A stretch of DNA of 64,000 bases from Anaerolineae bacterium (lineage in GTDB: Bacteria; Chloroflexota; Anaerolineae; Caldilineales; Caldilineaceae). A model generated the notes under the pieces. That model made no database searches. It had not been told where the DNA came from and saw only the letters and a list, made by a program, of their open reading frames with translations. Numbering within the stretch: position 1 is the stretch's first letter; each line of letters begins with the position of its first letter. This document shows, one piece after another, positions 34,354-43,979 of this stretch. Location of the stretch: contig JAUIHI010000031.1 of the NCBI GenBank assembly GCA_030432295.1, forward strand, positions 18,170 through 82,169, in the 5' to 3' direction. The position numbers and the translations under genes were made by a program.

Positions 34354-36258
34354 CTACGGCACTGCCAACCGCTCCTCGGCCAGATTCTCAAATCCGCCGT
34401 CGGTGGCGCGATAGAGAATCAGCCAGAGGTCATCTACCGATCCTGCCGCTCCCAGTCCATAGGCATCCACAATCGTCTCGCCCGGTGCAAAGGAACTGAA
34501 GGGACGCAGCCCAAAGACCGGCCCCGTCGCATCCTGCTGGGCAGCCCCGTCGCCGCTGCGCACACTGATGGACCAGTCACCGGGTGTGGCGCTCGCGTCT
34601 ACAGTCCAGAACAATTCCACAGTCAGGCCGTCATCTTCGCGCACAGAGTAGCCCTGCAACATAATCCCATCGCCCAGTGCTTTGTCCAGACGCACGGCCG
34701 GTTCCCGGACCAGTGGCGCTGCCTGGGGCAACAGTTCGACCCACGCCCCGCTCCAGCCGTGGACTTGAGGGGACGCAACCGTCAATTCACCCAGCAGCAG
34801 GCCAGCCGCATCCGCGGTCACCAGCACTTCGCCGCCCTGGGCCAACGCTTCGTTCGCCCCTCTTTTGTCCACCACCCGCAGGTCAGGGCGCATCTCCCAA
34901 ATGTCAATCAGATAGGCAAGCCCTAAGGCATCGTCCTTGGCAGCGAAGAGGACTGCACCCGGCGGCGGCGACTGCGCCAGCAATTGGGTGGGACGTTCCA
35001 GGGCGGTGTCGTCGGGCCGATCCCGGCTGTCCGCGGCGGGCAGGGAAGCCAGCCCCCGCCAGAGAATCAGCAGCACCAGCAGGGCCAGGGCTGTATTGCG
35101 GATGTCGTATTGGCGGCGGGGGCGCACTGAGAAGTCAATCTCTTCGCTGGCCCTGGCCGCCTTGCCCGTGCGAATCACCCGTCCGTCGTATCGGTGGACC
35201 AGCCCGGCCACCCCCAGCAGCAGCAGGGGATAGGCAGGCAGGATGACCTGAAACCAATTGCCGAAACGATCCACCCAGCAGAAAACCGCATAGAGAAGCA
35301 GTGTGCCCGCAAGGACCAGCCGCAGCCGCTTTTCCAGCACCCCAATCCCCGCCAGCCCAAGCACCACCACCGGCACGCTCAGTTCCTGCCAGATCAGTTC
35401 GGGAAAGCCGTTGGCAAAGAAGGCCGCGCCGGGAGCCAGCCCCCAACTCATCTCTTCCTGGCCCTGAGATGTGCTCACGAAACTCCAAAACCACTGGCCC
35501 GCACTGGTCCACTCGCCCACGCCCCACCATTCGGGGTGGGCCGCGCCGCGCAGATAGACATAGACATAGCTGATCAGAGGCAGGGCCGCGCATAGGATGG
35601 CCCCGGCCATCAGCCCCGGACGGCGCAGAAGCTTTGGCTCTTGCCAGAGCACCGCGGCCAGTAGCGGCGGGACGATCAGAGCGACTGTGACCATATGGGC
35701 CAGGGCGAGGCCGGAGAGGAAGGAGAGAAGGAGGAGGAGACTGGGAATTGGGGATTGGTCACGCCAGCGCAGATATACCAGAAGAATGGCCAGTGTATGG
35801 GCGATGGCGCTGCTGTACTGTTCGGATGTGGTGGCGTAGTACCAGAAAAAATAGGTGACCGCGTAAAATGCGGTGAGCAGCCAGGCCAGAGGCCAGTCAC
35901 CCGTCGGGCGGGCAGGGCTGCGGGTGATGTGCAGAAGGACCTGATAGAGCAGCCAAAGACTGAGTAGCGCCCAGAGTGTGCTGTAGCTGCTGAGCAGAGG
36001 AATGGGATTGGGTGAAACCCCCAGCCCATTGGCTGCTGTGCGCAGGCCGTGAAACCAGAGCCAGCCGCCCATTGTAAAGATTGGGTAGCCGGGCGCGTTG
36101 CCAGGTCGGGCCTGCACCTGGGCGTACTGATGGGTGATCAGGTCGCCCCCTTCCAGTTCGCCGGGTCGCAAGCCGTTGTCCAATGTCAGCCAATAGAGCA
36201 GGGCCGCAGCCAGCAACAGCACAATCCCGGCCCGGCGAGGCCAGGGCGAACCGCTCAA
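34354..36258 (-). CDS. Multi-pass membrane protein of DUF2723/GT-C type
   Basis: 634 residues. About ten to twelve membrane helices over 10-420; DUF2723-like features are the first-loop acidic motif (LEGGDLITHQYAQVQARPGNAPGYPIFTMGGWLW) and a later aromatic segment FFWYYATTSEQYSSAIAHTL. The C-terminal 200 residues are extracytoplasmic, beta-rich (LQGYSVREDDGLTVELFWTVD...FAPGETIVDAYGLG) and resemble the tail of the protein at 28227. Likely transfers sugar from a lipid carrier to a surface acceptor. The start overlaps the MscS gene stop by 4 bases (ATGA), so they are co-translated. Confidence 0.78.
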   Translation of the reverse strand: MSGSPWPRRAGIVLLLAAALLYWLTLDNGLRPGELEGGDLITHQYAQVQARPGNAPGYPIFTMGGWLWFHGLRTAANGLGVSPNPIPLLSSYSTLWALLSLWLLYQVLLHITRSPARPTGDWPLAWLLTAFYAVTYFFWYYATTSEQYSSAIAHTLAILLVYLRWRDQSPIPSLLLLLSFLSGLALAHMVTVALIVPPLLAAVLWQEPKLLRRPGLMAGAILCAALPLISYVYVYLRGAAHPEWWGVGEWTSAGQWFWSFVSTSQGQEEMSWGLAPGAAFFANGFPELIWQELSVPVVVLGLAGIGVLEKRLRLVLAGTLLLYAVFCWVDRFGNWFQVILPAYPLLLLGVAGLVHRYDGRVIRTGKAARASEEIDFSVRPRRQYDIRNTALALLVLLILWRGLASLPAADSRDRPDDTALERPTQLLAQSPPPGAVLFAAKDDALGLAYLIDIWEMRPDLRVVDKRGANEALAQGGEVLVTADAAGLLLGELTVASPQVHGWSGAWVELLPQAAPLVREPAVRLDKALGDGIMLQGYSVREDDGLTVELFWTVDASATPGDWSISVRSGDGAAQQDATGPVFGLRPFSSFAPGETIVDAYGLGAAGSVDDLWLILYRATDGGFENLAEERLAVP

Positions 36259-37079
36259 CTGCCAACCTCCAGTCCGGTTGCGCCCAGGGCGTCGTGGATC
36301 ATCCCCAGCAGGCGGCGGCGCACAACCGCTCCCTTGCCATATTCGGCCTTGGCAAAGAGAGTGAAACGGGTCTGGCTGCCGATCACCCCGTCCGCGCTGA
36401 TAATCTCCGGGGAGGCAATCAGTTCCGGGATAGCCGCCGCGGCATCCTCGGCCACCCGGTTCAGCACGGCGGTCACCTCTTCCAGCTTGCTGCTCTTCAC
36501 ATCCACTTGCACAGTGCCCAGGCTGAAAGTGCCCCGGGCAAAGTTACGCACATTGCGAATTTCGCCGTTGGGAACGACAAAAAGTTCGCCGGAGGGCGCG
36601 CGCATGTGGGTGGTGCGCAGATTAATGTCCTCGACTGTGCCTTCGATACCAAAAATCTCCACCTTTTCGCCGATGGTATAGAGGTCTTCAAAGAGGAAAA
36701 TAATACCGCTGATATAATCACTGACCAGCGGGCGTGCGCCCAGCCCCAGGGCAGCGCTGAAGAGGCCGAGAAAAGTAAAGAGTCCGGTAACCTCCACGTA
36801 GAGGCTAAGGCAGAAGACCAGAGCCACAATGACAATAAATACCCGTACCAGGTCTACCATCAGCCCGGTAATAGTAGCGATACGCCGATCACTCCAGAGC
36901 AGGCGGCGGGAGAAACGAGCACGGGAGTAGACCATCGAACGTACAAAGAGAGGGGTAAACCGCAGAAGTATCCAGGCCAGAGATGAATAGATAAAAACCA
37001 GAATCAACCGCTGGATTGCCAGGGGCAGCACAAACCCAGAAAAGATATCGAAGATGGGAACGCCAATTGGATTGCTCAT
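36255..37079 (-). CDS. MscS-family mechanosensitive channel
   Basis: 274 residues: three N-terminal hydrophobic helices (about 12-35, 68-95, 100-125), pore helix with Gly/Ala pattern FLGLFSAALGLGARPLVSDYISGIIFLFED, then the beta domain GEKVEIFGIEGTVEDINLRTTHMRAPSGELFVVPNGEIRNVRNFARG, the MscS signature. The C-terminal alpha/beta cytoplasmic vestibule is complete. Releases solutes on osmotic downshock. Upstream member of a two-gene unit with the DUF2723 gene. Confidence 0.9.
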   Translation of the reverse strand: MSNPIGVPIFDIFSGFVLPLAIQRLILVFIYSSLAWILLRFTPLFVRSMVYSRARFSRRLLWSDRRIATITGLMVDLVRVFIVIVALVFCLSLYVEVTGLFTFLGLFSAALGLGARPLVSDYISGIIFLFEDLYTIGEKVEIFGIEGTVEDINLRTTHMRAPSGELFVVPNGEIRNVRNFARGTFSLGTVQVDVKSSKLEEVTAVLNRVAEDAAAAIPELIASPEIISADGVIGSQTRFTLFAKAEYGKGAVVRRRLLGMIHDALGATGLEVGS

Positions 37080-37155
37080 AGGGGGAATCCTAGCACGAAG
37101 ACAAAGAGGCTGTCAAAGGATGTGGTCTATCCCAGCAGCACGCAGCCCCTTCAGT

Positions 37156-37214
37156 TTGCTACTGCAAAGCCGGTTGGCTATAATGCAGCGCAGCATAGGA
37201 ATACTGCGCTGCAT
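37156..37214 (+). promoter_or_regulatory. Promoter with palindromic operator before the C26 amidotransferase gene
   Basis: TTGCTA (37156-37161), 17-base spacer, perfect TATAAT (37179-37184), overlapped by an inverted repeat ATGCAGCGCAG/CTGCGCTGCAT (37183-37193, 37204-37214; 10-base loop) covering the expected start site. Arrangement suits a repressor operator; a 5' leader of about 120 bases follows, with a second TATAAT at 37276. Confidence 0.5.
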
Positions 37215-37313
37215 AAGATTGCAGACACTGGACTTCCTCTGAGAAATTCCGCATCTGAAATGGCCCCAATTATATTATAATGGAGCCATCCATCCAGAGA
37301 TAGGCAGAAATTA

Positions 37314-38246
37314 ATGATAGATACCCAACGGGAGCAACTGTTGCTCACCACACCAGAAGGCGAAGTGACAGCCAGGCGACCACTGATCGGTGTGCCCATG
37401 GGCCGGGAACGCTCCCAGCGTTTCTTTGGTTTGCCCATGTATATTATGAACCAGACCTACGTGCGGGAACTGGAGAAACGGGGCGCGTTGCCCGTGCTCA
37501 TCCCGCTGAATATGAGCGAAGCCACCCTGCGCGGCACCTTCGAGCGGCTGGACGGTCTCTTTCTGCCCGGCGGCGAAGACATCGACCCCAGCAACTACGG
37601 CGAGGAGCGCCACGACCAGCTTGGCCCGGTGGACAAAGAGCGGGATCGCACAGAACTCAACCTGACCCGCTGGGCCATCGAGAACGGTATGCCGGTCCTG
37701 GGCGTTTGCCGGGGGGTGCAGGTGATCAATGTGGCCTGTGGCGGCGCGCTCTATCAGGACTTGCACAGCCAGGCCGCAGAACTGGACAAGCACGACTTCT
37801 ATCCGCCCAAATACGAGCGCTTTCGGGTGAGCCACGACATACGGATCGAGCCGGACAGCCGTCTGGCCCAGGCGCTGGGACACGTCCACGAGATCAATTC
37901 CATGCACCACCAGGGCATCAAACGGCTGGGCTATGGGCTGCGGGTGGTTGCCACCGCACCCGACGGCCTGCCCGAAGCGTTGGAGTGTCCGGCCCTGCCC
38001 TTTGTGCTGGGTGTCCAGTGGCACCCCGAAGAGTTGGCCAAGACCGATCCCCACAGCGCGGACCTCTTCACCCGCTTTGTGTGGGCCTCTTCCGGCGAAT
38101 GGCGGGGCGATATGCCCGCTGGTTGGCAGGAGCGCTTTCGGGAGGGGCTGGGCAAAACTATCAGCCAGCAAAGATCGACTACGCGCAGTCAGCCATCTGT
38201 CTCGATTCAATCCAGCAGCGAGGCAGCAACGGTGGCACAATTGTAG
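37314..38246 (+). CDS. Class I glutamine amidotransferase-like hydrolase (peptidase C26, PuuD-like)
   Basis: 310 residues. Nucleophile C132 in LGVCRGVQVINV, catalytic His in QWHPEELAK, oxyanion-region LFLPGGEDIDPSNYG. These match gamma-glutamyl-gamma-aminobutyrate hydrolases and related C26 enzymes that cleave gamma-glutamyl amides in polyamine catabolism. The N-terminus has about 20 extra residues; an internal start is possible as the ribosome site is weak. No polyamine genes are nearby. The C-terminal 30 residues (ISQQRSTTRSQ...) look non-conserved. Confidence 0.85.
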   Translation: MIDTQREQLLLTTPEGEVTARRPLIGVPMGRERSQRFFGLPMYIMNQTYVRELEKRGALPVLIPLNMSEATLRGTFERLDGLFLPGGEDIDPSNYGEERHDQLGPVDKERDRTELNLTRWAIENGMPVLGVCRGVQVINVACGGALYQDLHSQAAELDKHDFYPPKYERFRVSHDIRIEPDSRLAQALGHVHEINSMHHQGIKRLGYGLRVVATAPDGLPEALECPALPFVLGVQWHPEELAKTDPHSADLFTRFVWASSGEWRGDMPAGWQERFREGLGKTISQQRSTTRSQPSVSIQSSSEAATVAQL

Positions 38247-38284
38247 GACGGAACGGCATTCCGTCCTGAGCAAAGGCAGGGTTT

Positions 38285-40957
38285 ATGTCCTCCAAAAGAC
38301 AAAACGCTTGGGTGGTTAGGCGATCGGTAGCACTCCTCTGCCTCGTCTTCGGACTTTCTGCAGCGCTTGTCGTCCTTTTCCCCCCTTTCCTCTACGGCCA
38401 GGACGCGCCAGTCGAGGGCTACGGCTCCCAACTGCTGTTGGTGCGCCTCAACCCCGGCCAGACCCTACCAGCAGAGAGCGGAGCCACACGCCACGCCCGG
38501 CTTGAACGGGAGAGCGAGACCCGGCTGATCGTCAGCGGCCCGACCGACAGCGCAGCCCGGCTGGCGGAAGCGGGCGTTAGCGTAGAGATTCTGGACGCCA
38601 ACAGCGCAGGGCAGGTCTACTATTTTGTCGATAAGCAGGCGGACCCGGCCCTGGCGCTGGCCCAATCGGCAGAATTGGGCCGAATACTATACGAAGACAA
38701 CTTTCTTCTGCTGCTGGGTCTGCCCTTGGAAAACGAAAATCGGCTGGTCGAAAGCCTCCCCAGCCAGGGCGTTGCCATCTCCCGGCTCAACCCGGCCCCC
38801 CTGCCCGTGGACCCGGAGCCACCCCTGACTGTACGGGCTACCAGCCCCCAAAGCACGAACTCCACAATTGCCACACTCCTGCCACAATTGACTGAAAACG
38901 ATCTCTCGTCCCGCATCGCGCAATTGAGCGGCGAAGTACCGGTCACTCTGCCCGGCGGTTCGGTGACGCTGGCCACCCGCTACACTTTCTCCAGCCGCAT
39001 CCGGGATGCCGAGCGTTTCCTCTTCGATTACTACGCGAATCTTGGCCTGTCGCCAGTCTACGCCGACTGGAGCTATTACAACTATAGCGGGCGCAATGTG
39101 GTGGTGGACCTACCGGGCACAGAGCATCCAGAGCGGATTTGGGTACTGGGCGGCCACTTCGACACCAATTCGGAAATCCCCTACACATCCGCCCCCGGCG
39201 CGGACGACAATGGCACGGGCACGGCTTCTGTTATGCGCGCCGTGGAACTGCTCAAAGATTATCAGTTTGCCGACACCATCCGCTTTGTCCATTTCTCCGG
39301 CGAGGAGCAGGGCCAGTGGGGCGCGCAGGCCTATGCCCGCGATTTGCGGCTGGCTGGCGTCCAGGTGCAGGGCTTCATCAATTTGGATATGTTTGGCTGG
39401 GACAGCAACGGGGACCGGGTGGTGGAGTTGCATCCGGGCACGGGGGTCAATTCCAACAGCATCGCCACGGCCTTTATCAGCGCCAACGAACGCTACGCCC
39501 AGGGCTTAAGCTTCGAGCGCAAGACGAGCAGCGCCAGCCGTTTCTCCGACCATTCGGCCTTTTGGGATTACAACTATCCGGCCTTTTTGGTGATTGAAAA
39601 CTTCTTCACCGACGGTATCCCGCCGGATCGCAACCCCTGGTATCACAACACTGGCGACCGGTTGTCACGGGTCAATCTGAACTACGCCACCCGCATTGCC
39701 CGCACAGCCCTGGCGACAATTGCGGAGTTGGCCGGCATCCGGGATGGGTCAATGACGCCCACAGTCACGCCGACGGCAAGCGCGACACCCACAAGCATTT
39801 CGACAGCCACACCGACATCCACAGCCACGCCCACCGGGACAGCGACACCTCCACCCGCGGGTTGCACCAATCTACTGGTCAACAGCGGCTTTGAGGATAC
39901 CAGCAGCACGGACTGGCGCTATGGCGGGGCCTATGCCGGACGGGTGGTGACCAGCCCGGTCTATGCGGGCAGCCGGTCTGCCCAGTTGGGATTGCCCAGT
40001 GGGGTGACAAACCGGTATGCACTCTCCTCGGCCTATCAGACGGTGAGCGTGCCAACAGGCGGCGACCAGCTATTGTTGACCTGGTGGGAACGGGCGGGTG
40101 GAAACAGCGATGGGGTGGACTATCGGGAAGTGTTGATACTGAACGAAAGCTTCACCCGGTTGGCAATTCTGGAGCAGGCCCGCACTCCTGGAAGCGAGCA
40201 GTGGCAGCAGCGCAGCTTTGACGTGAGTGCCTATGCCGGACGCACGATTGTCGTCTATTTCAATGTCTACAACAATGGCAGCGGCAGTCAATTCTGGAAC
40301 TATCTGGACGAAGTTTCGCTACTGCGCTGTGTGGGTGCAACCGCGACGCCAACAGCCACAGAAACGGCTACGGAAACAGCTACACCTACCAAAACCCAAA
40401 CAGCAACCGGGACGGCCACAGGCACGGCAACAGCGACTCCCAGCACGACAGCCAGCCCCACCGGAACTCCGACTGGAATTCCAACTGTGACATCCACACG
40501 GACTCCCTCACCCACAGGGACAATCAGCGCAACGGCGACACCGACATCACCGACACCCACCCCCAGCGCCACAGCTACGCCAACGCCGACCCAAACCGAT
40601 ACGGATTCGCCAACACCGACCGGAACCGTCACGCCGACACTGACGGCAACCGCAGTCCCAGCCGGGACAGAAACCCCGACCCCAACGGGAACCGCCACAA
40701 TCACAGCCACCGCAACCGCTACAGGCTCGGCGACCGCCACAGCGACCGCCACAGCGACCGCTACAACACAGACGAACTTCCTCGGCTATCTGCCGGTAAT
40801 TATGCAGTTGAACCTGCCCACACCCACGCCCACCTTCACGCCGACGCCGACCAGCACACCTACACCCACTGCAACATCCACCCCAACACCTACGCCCACA
40901 CCGCCCCAGAGTCCCCTGGCTTCGCCGTCACCGACAGCAGCCAGGGGACGATCCTAA
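38285..40957 (+). CDS. Secreted M28 metallopeptidase with CBM-like domain and Thr/Pro-rich tails
   Basis: 890 residues. Signal peptide about 1-38 ([19 protein letters not shown]). M28 catalytic domain about 220-485 with the five zinc-site residues in order: H in GGHFDT (about 291), D in GADDNGTG, E pair in SGEEQGQWG (about 340), D in [10 protein letters not shown] in WYHNTGD (about 455). Then a TPT-rich linker, a beta-sandwich resembling carbohydrate-binding modules ([15 protein letters not shown]...[13 protein letters not shown]), and a 200-residue Thr/Pro repeat tail interrupted by [11 protein letters not shown]. Probably an aminopeptidase displayed on or released from the surface. Confidence 0.87.
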   Translation: MSSKRQNAWVVRRSVALLCLVFGLSAALVVLFPPFLYGQDAPVEGYGSQLLLVRLNPGQTLPAESGATRHARLERESETRLIVSGPTDSAARLAEAGVSVEILDANSAGQVYYFVDKQADPALALAQSAELGRILYEDNFLLLLGLPLENENRLVESLPSQGVAISRLNPAPLPVDPEPPLTVRATSPQSTNSTIATLLPQLTENDLSSRIAQLSGEVPVTLPGGSVTLATRYTFSSRIRDAERFLFDYYANLGLSPVYADWSYYNYSGRNVVVDLPGTEHPERIWVLGGHFDTNSEIPYTSAPGADDNGTGTASVMRAVELLKDYQFADTIRFVHFSGEEQGQWGAQAYARDLRLAGVQVQGFINLDMFGWDSNGDRVVELHPGTGVNSNSIATAFISANERYAQGLSFERKTSSASRFSDHSAFWDYNYPAFLVIENFFTDGIPPDRNPWYHNTGDRLSRVNLNYATRIARTALATIAELAGIRDGSMTPTVTPTASATPTSISTATPTSTATPTGTATPPPAGCTNLLVNSGFEDTSSTDWRYGGAYAGRVVTSPVYAGSRSAQLGLPSGVTNRYALSSAYQTVSVPTGGDQLLLTWWERAGGNSDGVDYREVLILNESFTRLAILEQARTPGSEQWQQRSFDVSAYAGRTIVVYFNVYNNGSGSQFWNYLDEVSLLRCVGATATPTATETATETATPTKTQTATGTATGTATATPSTTASPTGTPTGIPTVTSTRTPSPTGTISATATPTSPTPTPSATATPTPTQTDTDSPTPTGTVTPTLTATAVPAGTETPTPTGTATITATATATGSATATATATATATTQTNFLGYLPVIMQLNLPTPTPTFTPTPTSTPTPTATSTPTPTPTPPQSPLASPSPTAARGRS

Positions 40958-40960
40958 AAA

Positions 40961-41556
40961 CTAAATAGCCAACTCCGCACGTACCTGCTGAATCACCAGC
41001 GCTAAATCCCGCGGATTCTCCACAAAATCCAGCGTGTCCGCGGCCACTGTCAAAACCGGACAGAGGCGAAATTCAGCGATCCAACTGTCATAGAGTCGGT
41101 GGGAATGGCCTGCTCGTAGTCCCGGCCCCGGCGCTGGATGCGCGCGGTCAGCGTCTCCACCGAGGCTTGCAGATAGATGAGGAGATCGGGCGGGGGCAGA
41201 AAGTCGGTGAGCGCGGTGTAGAGTTCCCGGTAGGCTGCGTAGTCCCGGGCCTCCATCTGGTCCATCTCGTAGAGATTGCGGGCGAAAATCTCCGCGCCTT
41301 CGTACAGGCTGCGGTCCTGGACAGCCGGACCGGTGTGGACGACCAATTCTCGGTGGTGGGCCAGGCGGCGGCCCAGAAAGAAAATCTGGGAGTGAAAGCT
41401 CCAGCGGCGCATATCCGTGTAGAAATCGGCCAGGTAGGGGTTCTCGTCGGCTGGCTCGTAGAAAGGCGTCCAGCCCAGTTCCTGGCTCAACAGACAGGTG
41501 AGGGTGGATTTGCCCACGCCGATATTGCCCGCAACAACGATGAAGTTTTTGGTCAT
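40961..41556 (-). pseudogene. Deoxynucleoside kinase, frameshifted near 41092
   Basis: ATG 41556 opens a deoxyguanosine/deoxyadenosine-kinase-like protein: P-loop VAGNIGVGKSTL, EPADENPYL, QDRSLYEGAEIFARNL, lid RIQRRGRDYEQAIPTD. After PTD the frame runs into TVGSLNFASVRF and stops at 41050 (168 residues; family about 205-220). The expected ending LYDSWIAEFRLCPVLTVAAD...NPRDLALVIQQVRAELAI is present in another frame down to 40961. A small deletion (3n+1 bases) near 41090-41096 explains both. Either a recent mutation or a sequencing error. Third gene after the DinB and SnoaL-like genes. Confidence 0.8.
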
Positions 41557-41568
41557 AGCCCCGCGCCG

Positions 41569-41940
41569 CTACGCTTCCTGTGGGATGATGTAATGGCCCG
41601 CGGATTCGATCACCAGTCCGTCGGCGTCGAAGACAAAAGACTCCGCGGCGGGGACTCCGCCTGCACCGATGTAGTGGATGACGAGTCGGTTTGCACCGAG
41701 AAAGACCCCAATCAACTCGAAGTGCAGATCGGGTATACGCGCCAGCGCGGCTGTCCAATAGGCGGCGACCGCATCCTTGCCCCACAACACCCCGGACGGC
41801 TCCCCCGCAATCTGTACAATTTTGGGCGAGGACATCACGAAATCGTCCCGGTAGTGGGCTAGAATGCGCGCCATATCGTGGCTGTTCCAGCATTCGATCC
41901 AGTCAGTGGCAAAATGTGCGGCAAATGTGCTGTCGATCAT
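41569..41940 (-). CDS. SnoaL/NTF2-like protein
   Basis: 123 residues from ATG 41940 (GGGAG about 7 bases upstream, one base after the DinB gene stop). Cone-shaped alpha+beta fold pattern: N-terminal helix with WIECWNSHDMARILAHYRDDFVMSSP, then LWGKDAVAAYW, IPDLHFELIGVFLGANRLVIHYIG. Typical of small polyketide-cyclase-like or unknown-function NTF2 proteins. Middle gene of a DinB/SnoaL/deoxynucleoside kinase unit. Confidence 0.8.
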   Translation of the reverse strand: MIDSTFAAHFATDWIECWNSHDMARILAHYRDDFVMSSPKIVQIAGEPSGVLWGKDAVAAYWTAALARIPDLHFELIGVFLGANRLVIHYIGAGGVPAAESFVFDADGLVIESAGHYIIPQEA

Positions 41941-41941
41941 C

Positions 41942-42454
41942 TCACCACTCCCCAGCATATTCGACAGAATAGGGCTGTGACTGGGCCATCGTCCAGGCGT
42001 AGTGCAGCTCCGTCAACTGGCGCAGATGGAGCAGGTCGTGGGCAATCCACCCGGCCATAAAGTCCCCTGCAGACCGCGTCGTACCCCAAGGAGTGGGATA
42101 TTCCAGCGTCCAGTCGGGTTCCCCCACTTCGGCCAGCCAGAGCAAAGAAGCCTCCCGTTCGGTGAGATAGTCGGTGACAGAGGCAACCAGTTCCCGCTGG
42201 TTGTAGCCCCGGCTCGTCACCCAGCCCTGGGGATCGATGGGATGCCACGGCTCTTTGCCCCCGCCAATGGCCCAGCGAACGCGGGTACGAAAGTCCTCCC
42301 GCTCTTCGTCGGCCAAATGACAGATCACCTCAAGAATTGACCAGTCCTCCGGGAGCGGTTTCCAGCGGGCTTGCTCGTCGGATACGCCGAGGGTCATCCG
42401 GTAGATGGCGTCGGCGTGGTGGGCCATCTGGGCAAGAAATTTTGTGAATGACAT
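41942..42454 (-). CDS. DinB-like four-helix protein
   Basis: 170 residues. DinB/YfiT-type helices with possible metal ligands: H in EVICHLADEEREDF, and WIAHDLLHLRQL near the C-terminus; WKPLPEDWSILE is the usual start of helix 2. Such proteins are metal-dependent thiol transferases or of unknown function. First gene of a minus-strand unit; next gene starts one base after its stop. Confidence 0.85.
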   Translation of the reverse strand: MSFTKFLAQMAHHADAIYRMTLGVSDEQARWKPLPEDWSILEVICHLADEEREDFRTRVRWAIGGGKEPWHPIDPQGWVTSRGYNQRELVASVTDYLTEREASLLWLAEVGEPDWTLEYPTPWGTTRSAGDFMAGWIAHDLLHLRQLTELHYAWTMAQSQPYSVEYAGEW

Positions 42455-42683
42455 TTTTTCCGTTCACCTCGTAACAGTTGAAAAATGATCGAACTGTATT
42501 TTAGGGCAAATGGGGCATATTCACAACCAAAAGCCAGATGGATCAGAAGCATACGTAACGATCCCGTAACACCTGAGCAGTAGACTGGGCAACATCAGCG
42601 GGTTACAGTTTGCGGGACAGATCACGGACCAAGCCCACCTTTTGGCAGAGTACCGATGGTTCTCCTGCAAAGAGCCATTTGAG

Positions 42684-42784
42684 CCACTGATAAACGCTGA
42701 TGGACTCTGATAAAGGCGGGATTCTCTCCCGAAGTCCTCTGCGCCCCTGCGACTCTGCGTGAAGATTTGACCTTTTTGCAGTGG
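42684..42784. repeat. Composite dispersed element, copy 3 (in the 42455-42809 gene-free region)
   Basis: 101 bases bounded by CCACTG (42684-42689) and CAGTGG (42779-42784). Left half is CACTGATAAACGCTGATGG; right half CCTCTGCGCCCCTGCGACTC followed by TTTGACCTTTTTGCAGTGG. Matches 14066-14156 inverted and 6693-6795 direct. Apart from it the region between the DinB and cupredoxin genes holds nothing I can identify. Confidence 0.78.
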
Positions 42785-42809
42785 AGTCACCGATTACAAA
42801 GGATTTGCT

Positions 42810-43157
42810 ATGACAGTGCTACGTTCGCTTCTTTTGGCTGGGATACTTCTTATCGCCCTGTCCGGTTGCGGGGGGCAAGAGAGCCAGTCGATCACAATCC
42901 AGGCCAGGGGAATGTCTTTCACCCCTGGCACAGTTACGGTGAGGGCCGGTCGCGCGGTCAGCCTGCGCATCATCAACCGGGACGGCTACGCCCACGCCTT
43001 CGATCTGGACGAGTTTGACATCCACGCGCCATTGTCTGCCAAAGAGACGCAGAACTTCTCTTTCACACCGGCAACTCCGGGCCGCTTTCCCTTTTACTGT
43101 AGTTCTCCGGGCCACCAAATGGCGGGGATGGAGGGCCTGCTGATTGTGGAACCCTAA
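42810..43157 (+). CDS. Cupredoxin-domain lipoprotein
   Basis: 115 residues. Lipobox LSGC (Cys 20). Then a small cupredoxin: FTPGTVTVRAGRAVSLRIINRDG, copper-site residues H in YAHAFDL, C and H in FYCSSPGHQMAGM, and the Met in the last motif. All four type-1 copper ligands appear present. Outer-face electron carrier or copper-binding protein. Paired with the membrane protein gene 64 bases downstream. A 17-bp tandem duplication spans its stop codon (43143-43176). Confidence 0.87.
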   Translation: MTVLRSLLLAGILLIALSGCGGQESQSITIQARGMSFTPGTVTVRAGRAVSLRIINRDGYAHAFDLDEFDIHAPLSAKETQNFSFTPATPGRFPFYCSSPGHQMAGMEGLLIVEP

Positions 43158-43221
43158 CAATTGTGGAACTCTAACAACTGCCGCCACTGTTCATCAATAC
43201 CAAAAAGAAAGGCCGATTCCC

Positions 43222-43719
43222 ATGACCGCACTCCTCTCGCTCCTGCTTGTCGTGCACGTACTCTCTGTCATTTTCTGGGTTGGCACTACACTGTTTATGC
43301 TTTTCTTTGTGGAACCGACTGTCGCTGCGCTGGGTCCAGATGGGGGCAAATTTATGCAGAAGTTGATTGGCGGAACACCTCTCAGTTCAGCCCTGGCCGC
43401 CACCGCAATTTTGACTGTTCTGACTGGGCTGGCGATGTATGGGCCCGTCACCGCCAACTCGCTGGATGTGATGCTGGGCGCACGTCTTCCCCTGACCATC
43501 GGTGCGATCGCCGGTATTCTCTCGGCCATCACCGGCGGGGCCATAAACGGGCGAGCGTCGGCGCGGATGGAGGCCCTGGGCAAGGAGATTGCAGCCAAGA
43601 AGGGTCCACCCGCGCCGGAGCAGTTGGCCGAAATGCAGAAGCTCCAGGCCACTTTGCGCCAGGGCAGTCGTATCACAGCCATTTTGATGGTGATTGCGGT
43701 GGTGGGGATGACCTGGTAG
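43222..43719 (+). CDS. Four-helix membrane protein next to cupredoxin
   Basis: 165 residues from ATG 43222 (AAAGAAAGG upstream). Hydrophobic segments about 3-27, 53-75, 85-110 and 148-165; TM1 contains VVHVLSVIFWVGTTLF, a His plus aromatic pattern also seen in CopD/DUF2269-like proteins. A cytoplasmic or outer loop (residues 112-148) is charged. Could bind haem or copper via H12; only inferred. Likely cotranscribed with the cupredoxin gene. Confidence 0.72.
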   Translation: MTALLSLLLVVHVLSVIFWVGTTLFMLFFVEPTVAALGPDGGKFMQKLIGGTPLSSALAATAILTVLTGLAMYGPVTANSLDVMLGARLPLTIGAIAGILSAITGGAINGRASARMEALGKEIAAKKGPPAPEQLAEMQKLQATLRQGSRITAILMVIAVVGMTW

Positions 43720-43979
43720 ACGATAGGGGATGACAGAGGCAGAAGTCTGAACTACAGAGCCGGAAATGAAACGTGAAATCGCAGCACAGAGTAGTACCTG
43801 CACCCAACAGCGGAAAATTCTGGCCCGATTGATAGCGTTCTACAGGCAGATCAACCGACCGTTATAGATTCCGTAATATTGGCCCGGAATACTGTTTGTC
43901 GGAGTAGGTTGTTCACAATACAATTCCTTGACGTATACAGTGCAACTGTCACAAAATCCCACACAGGAGAAGAAGAAAG

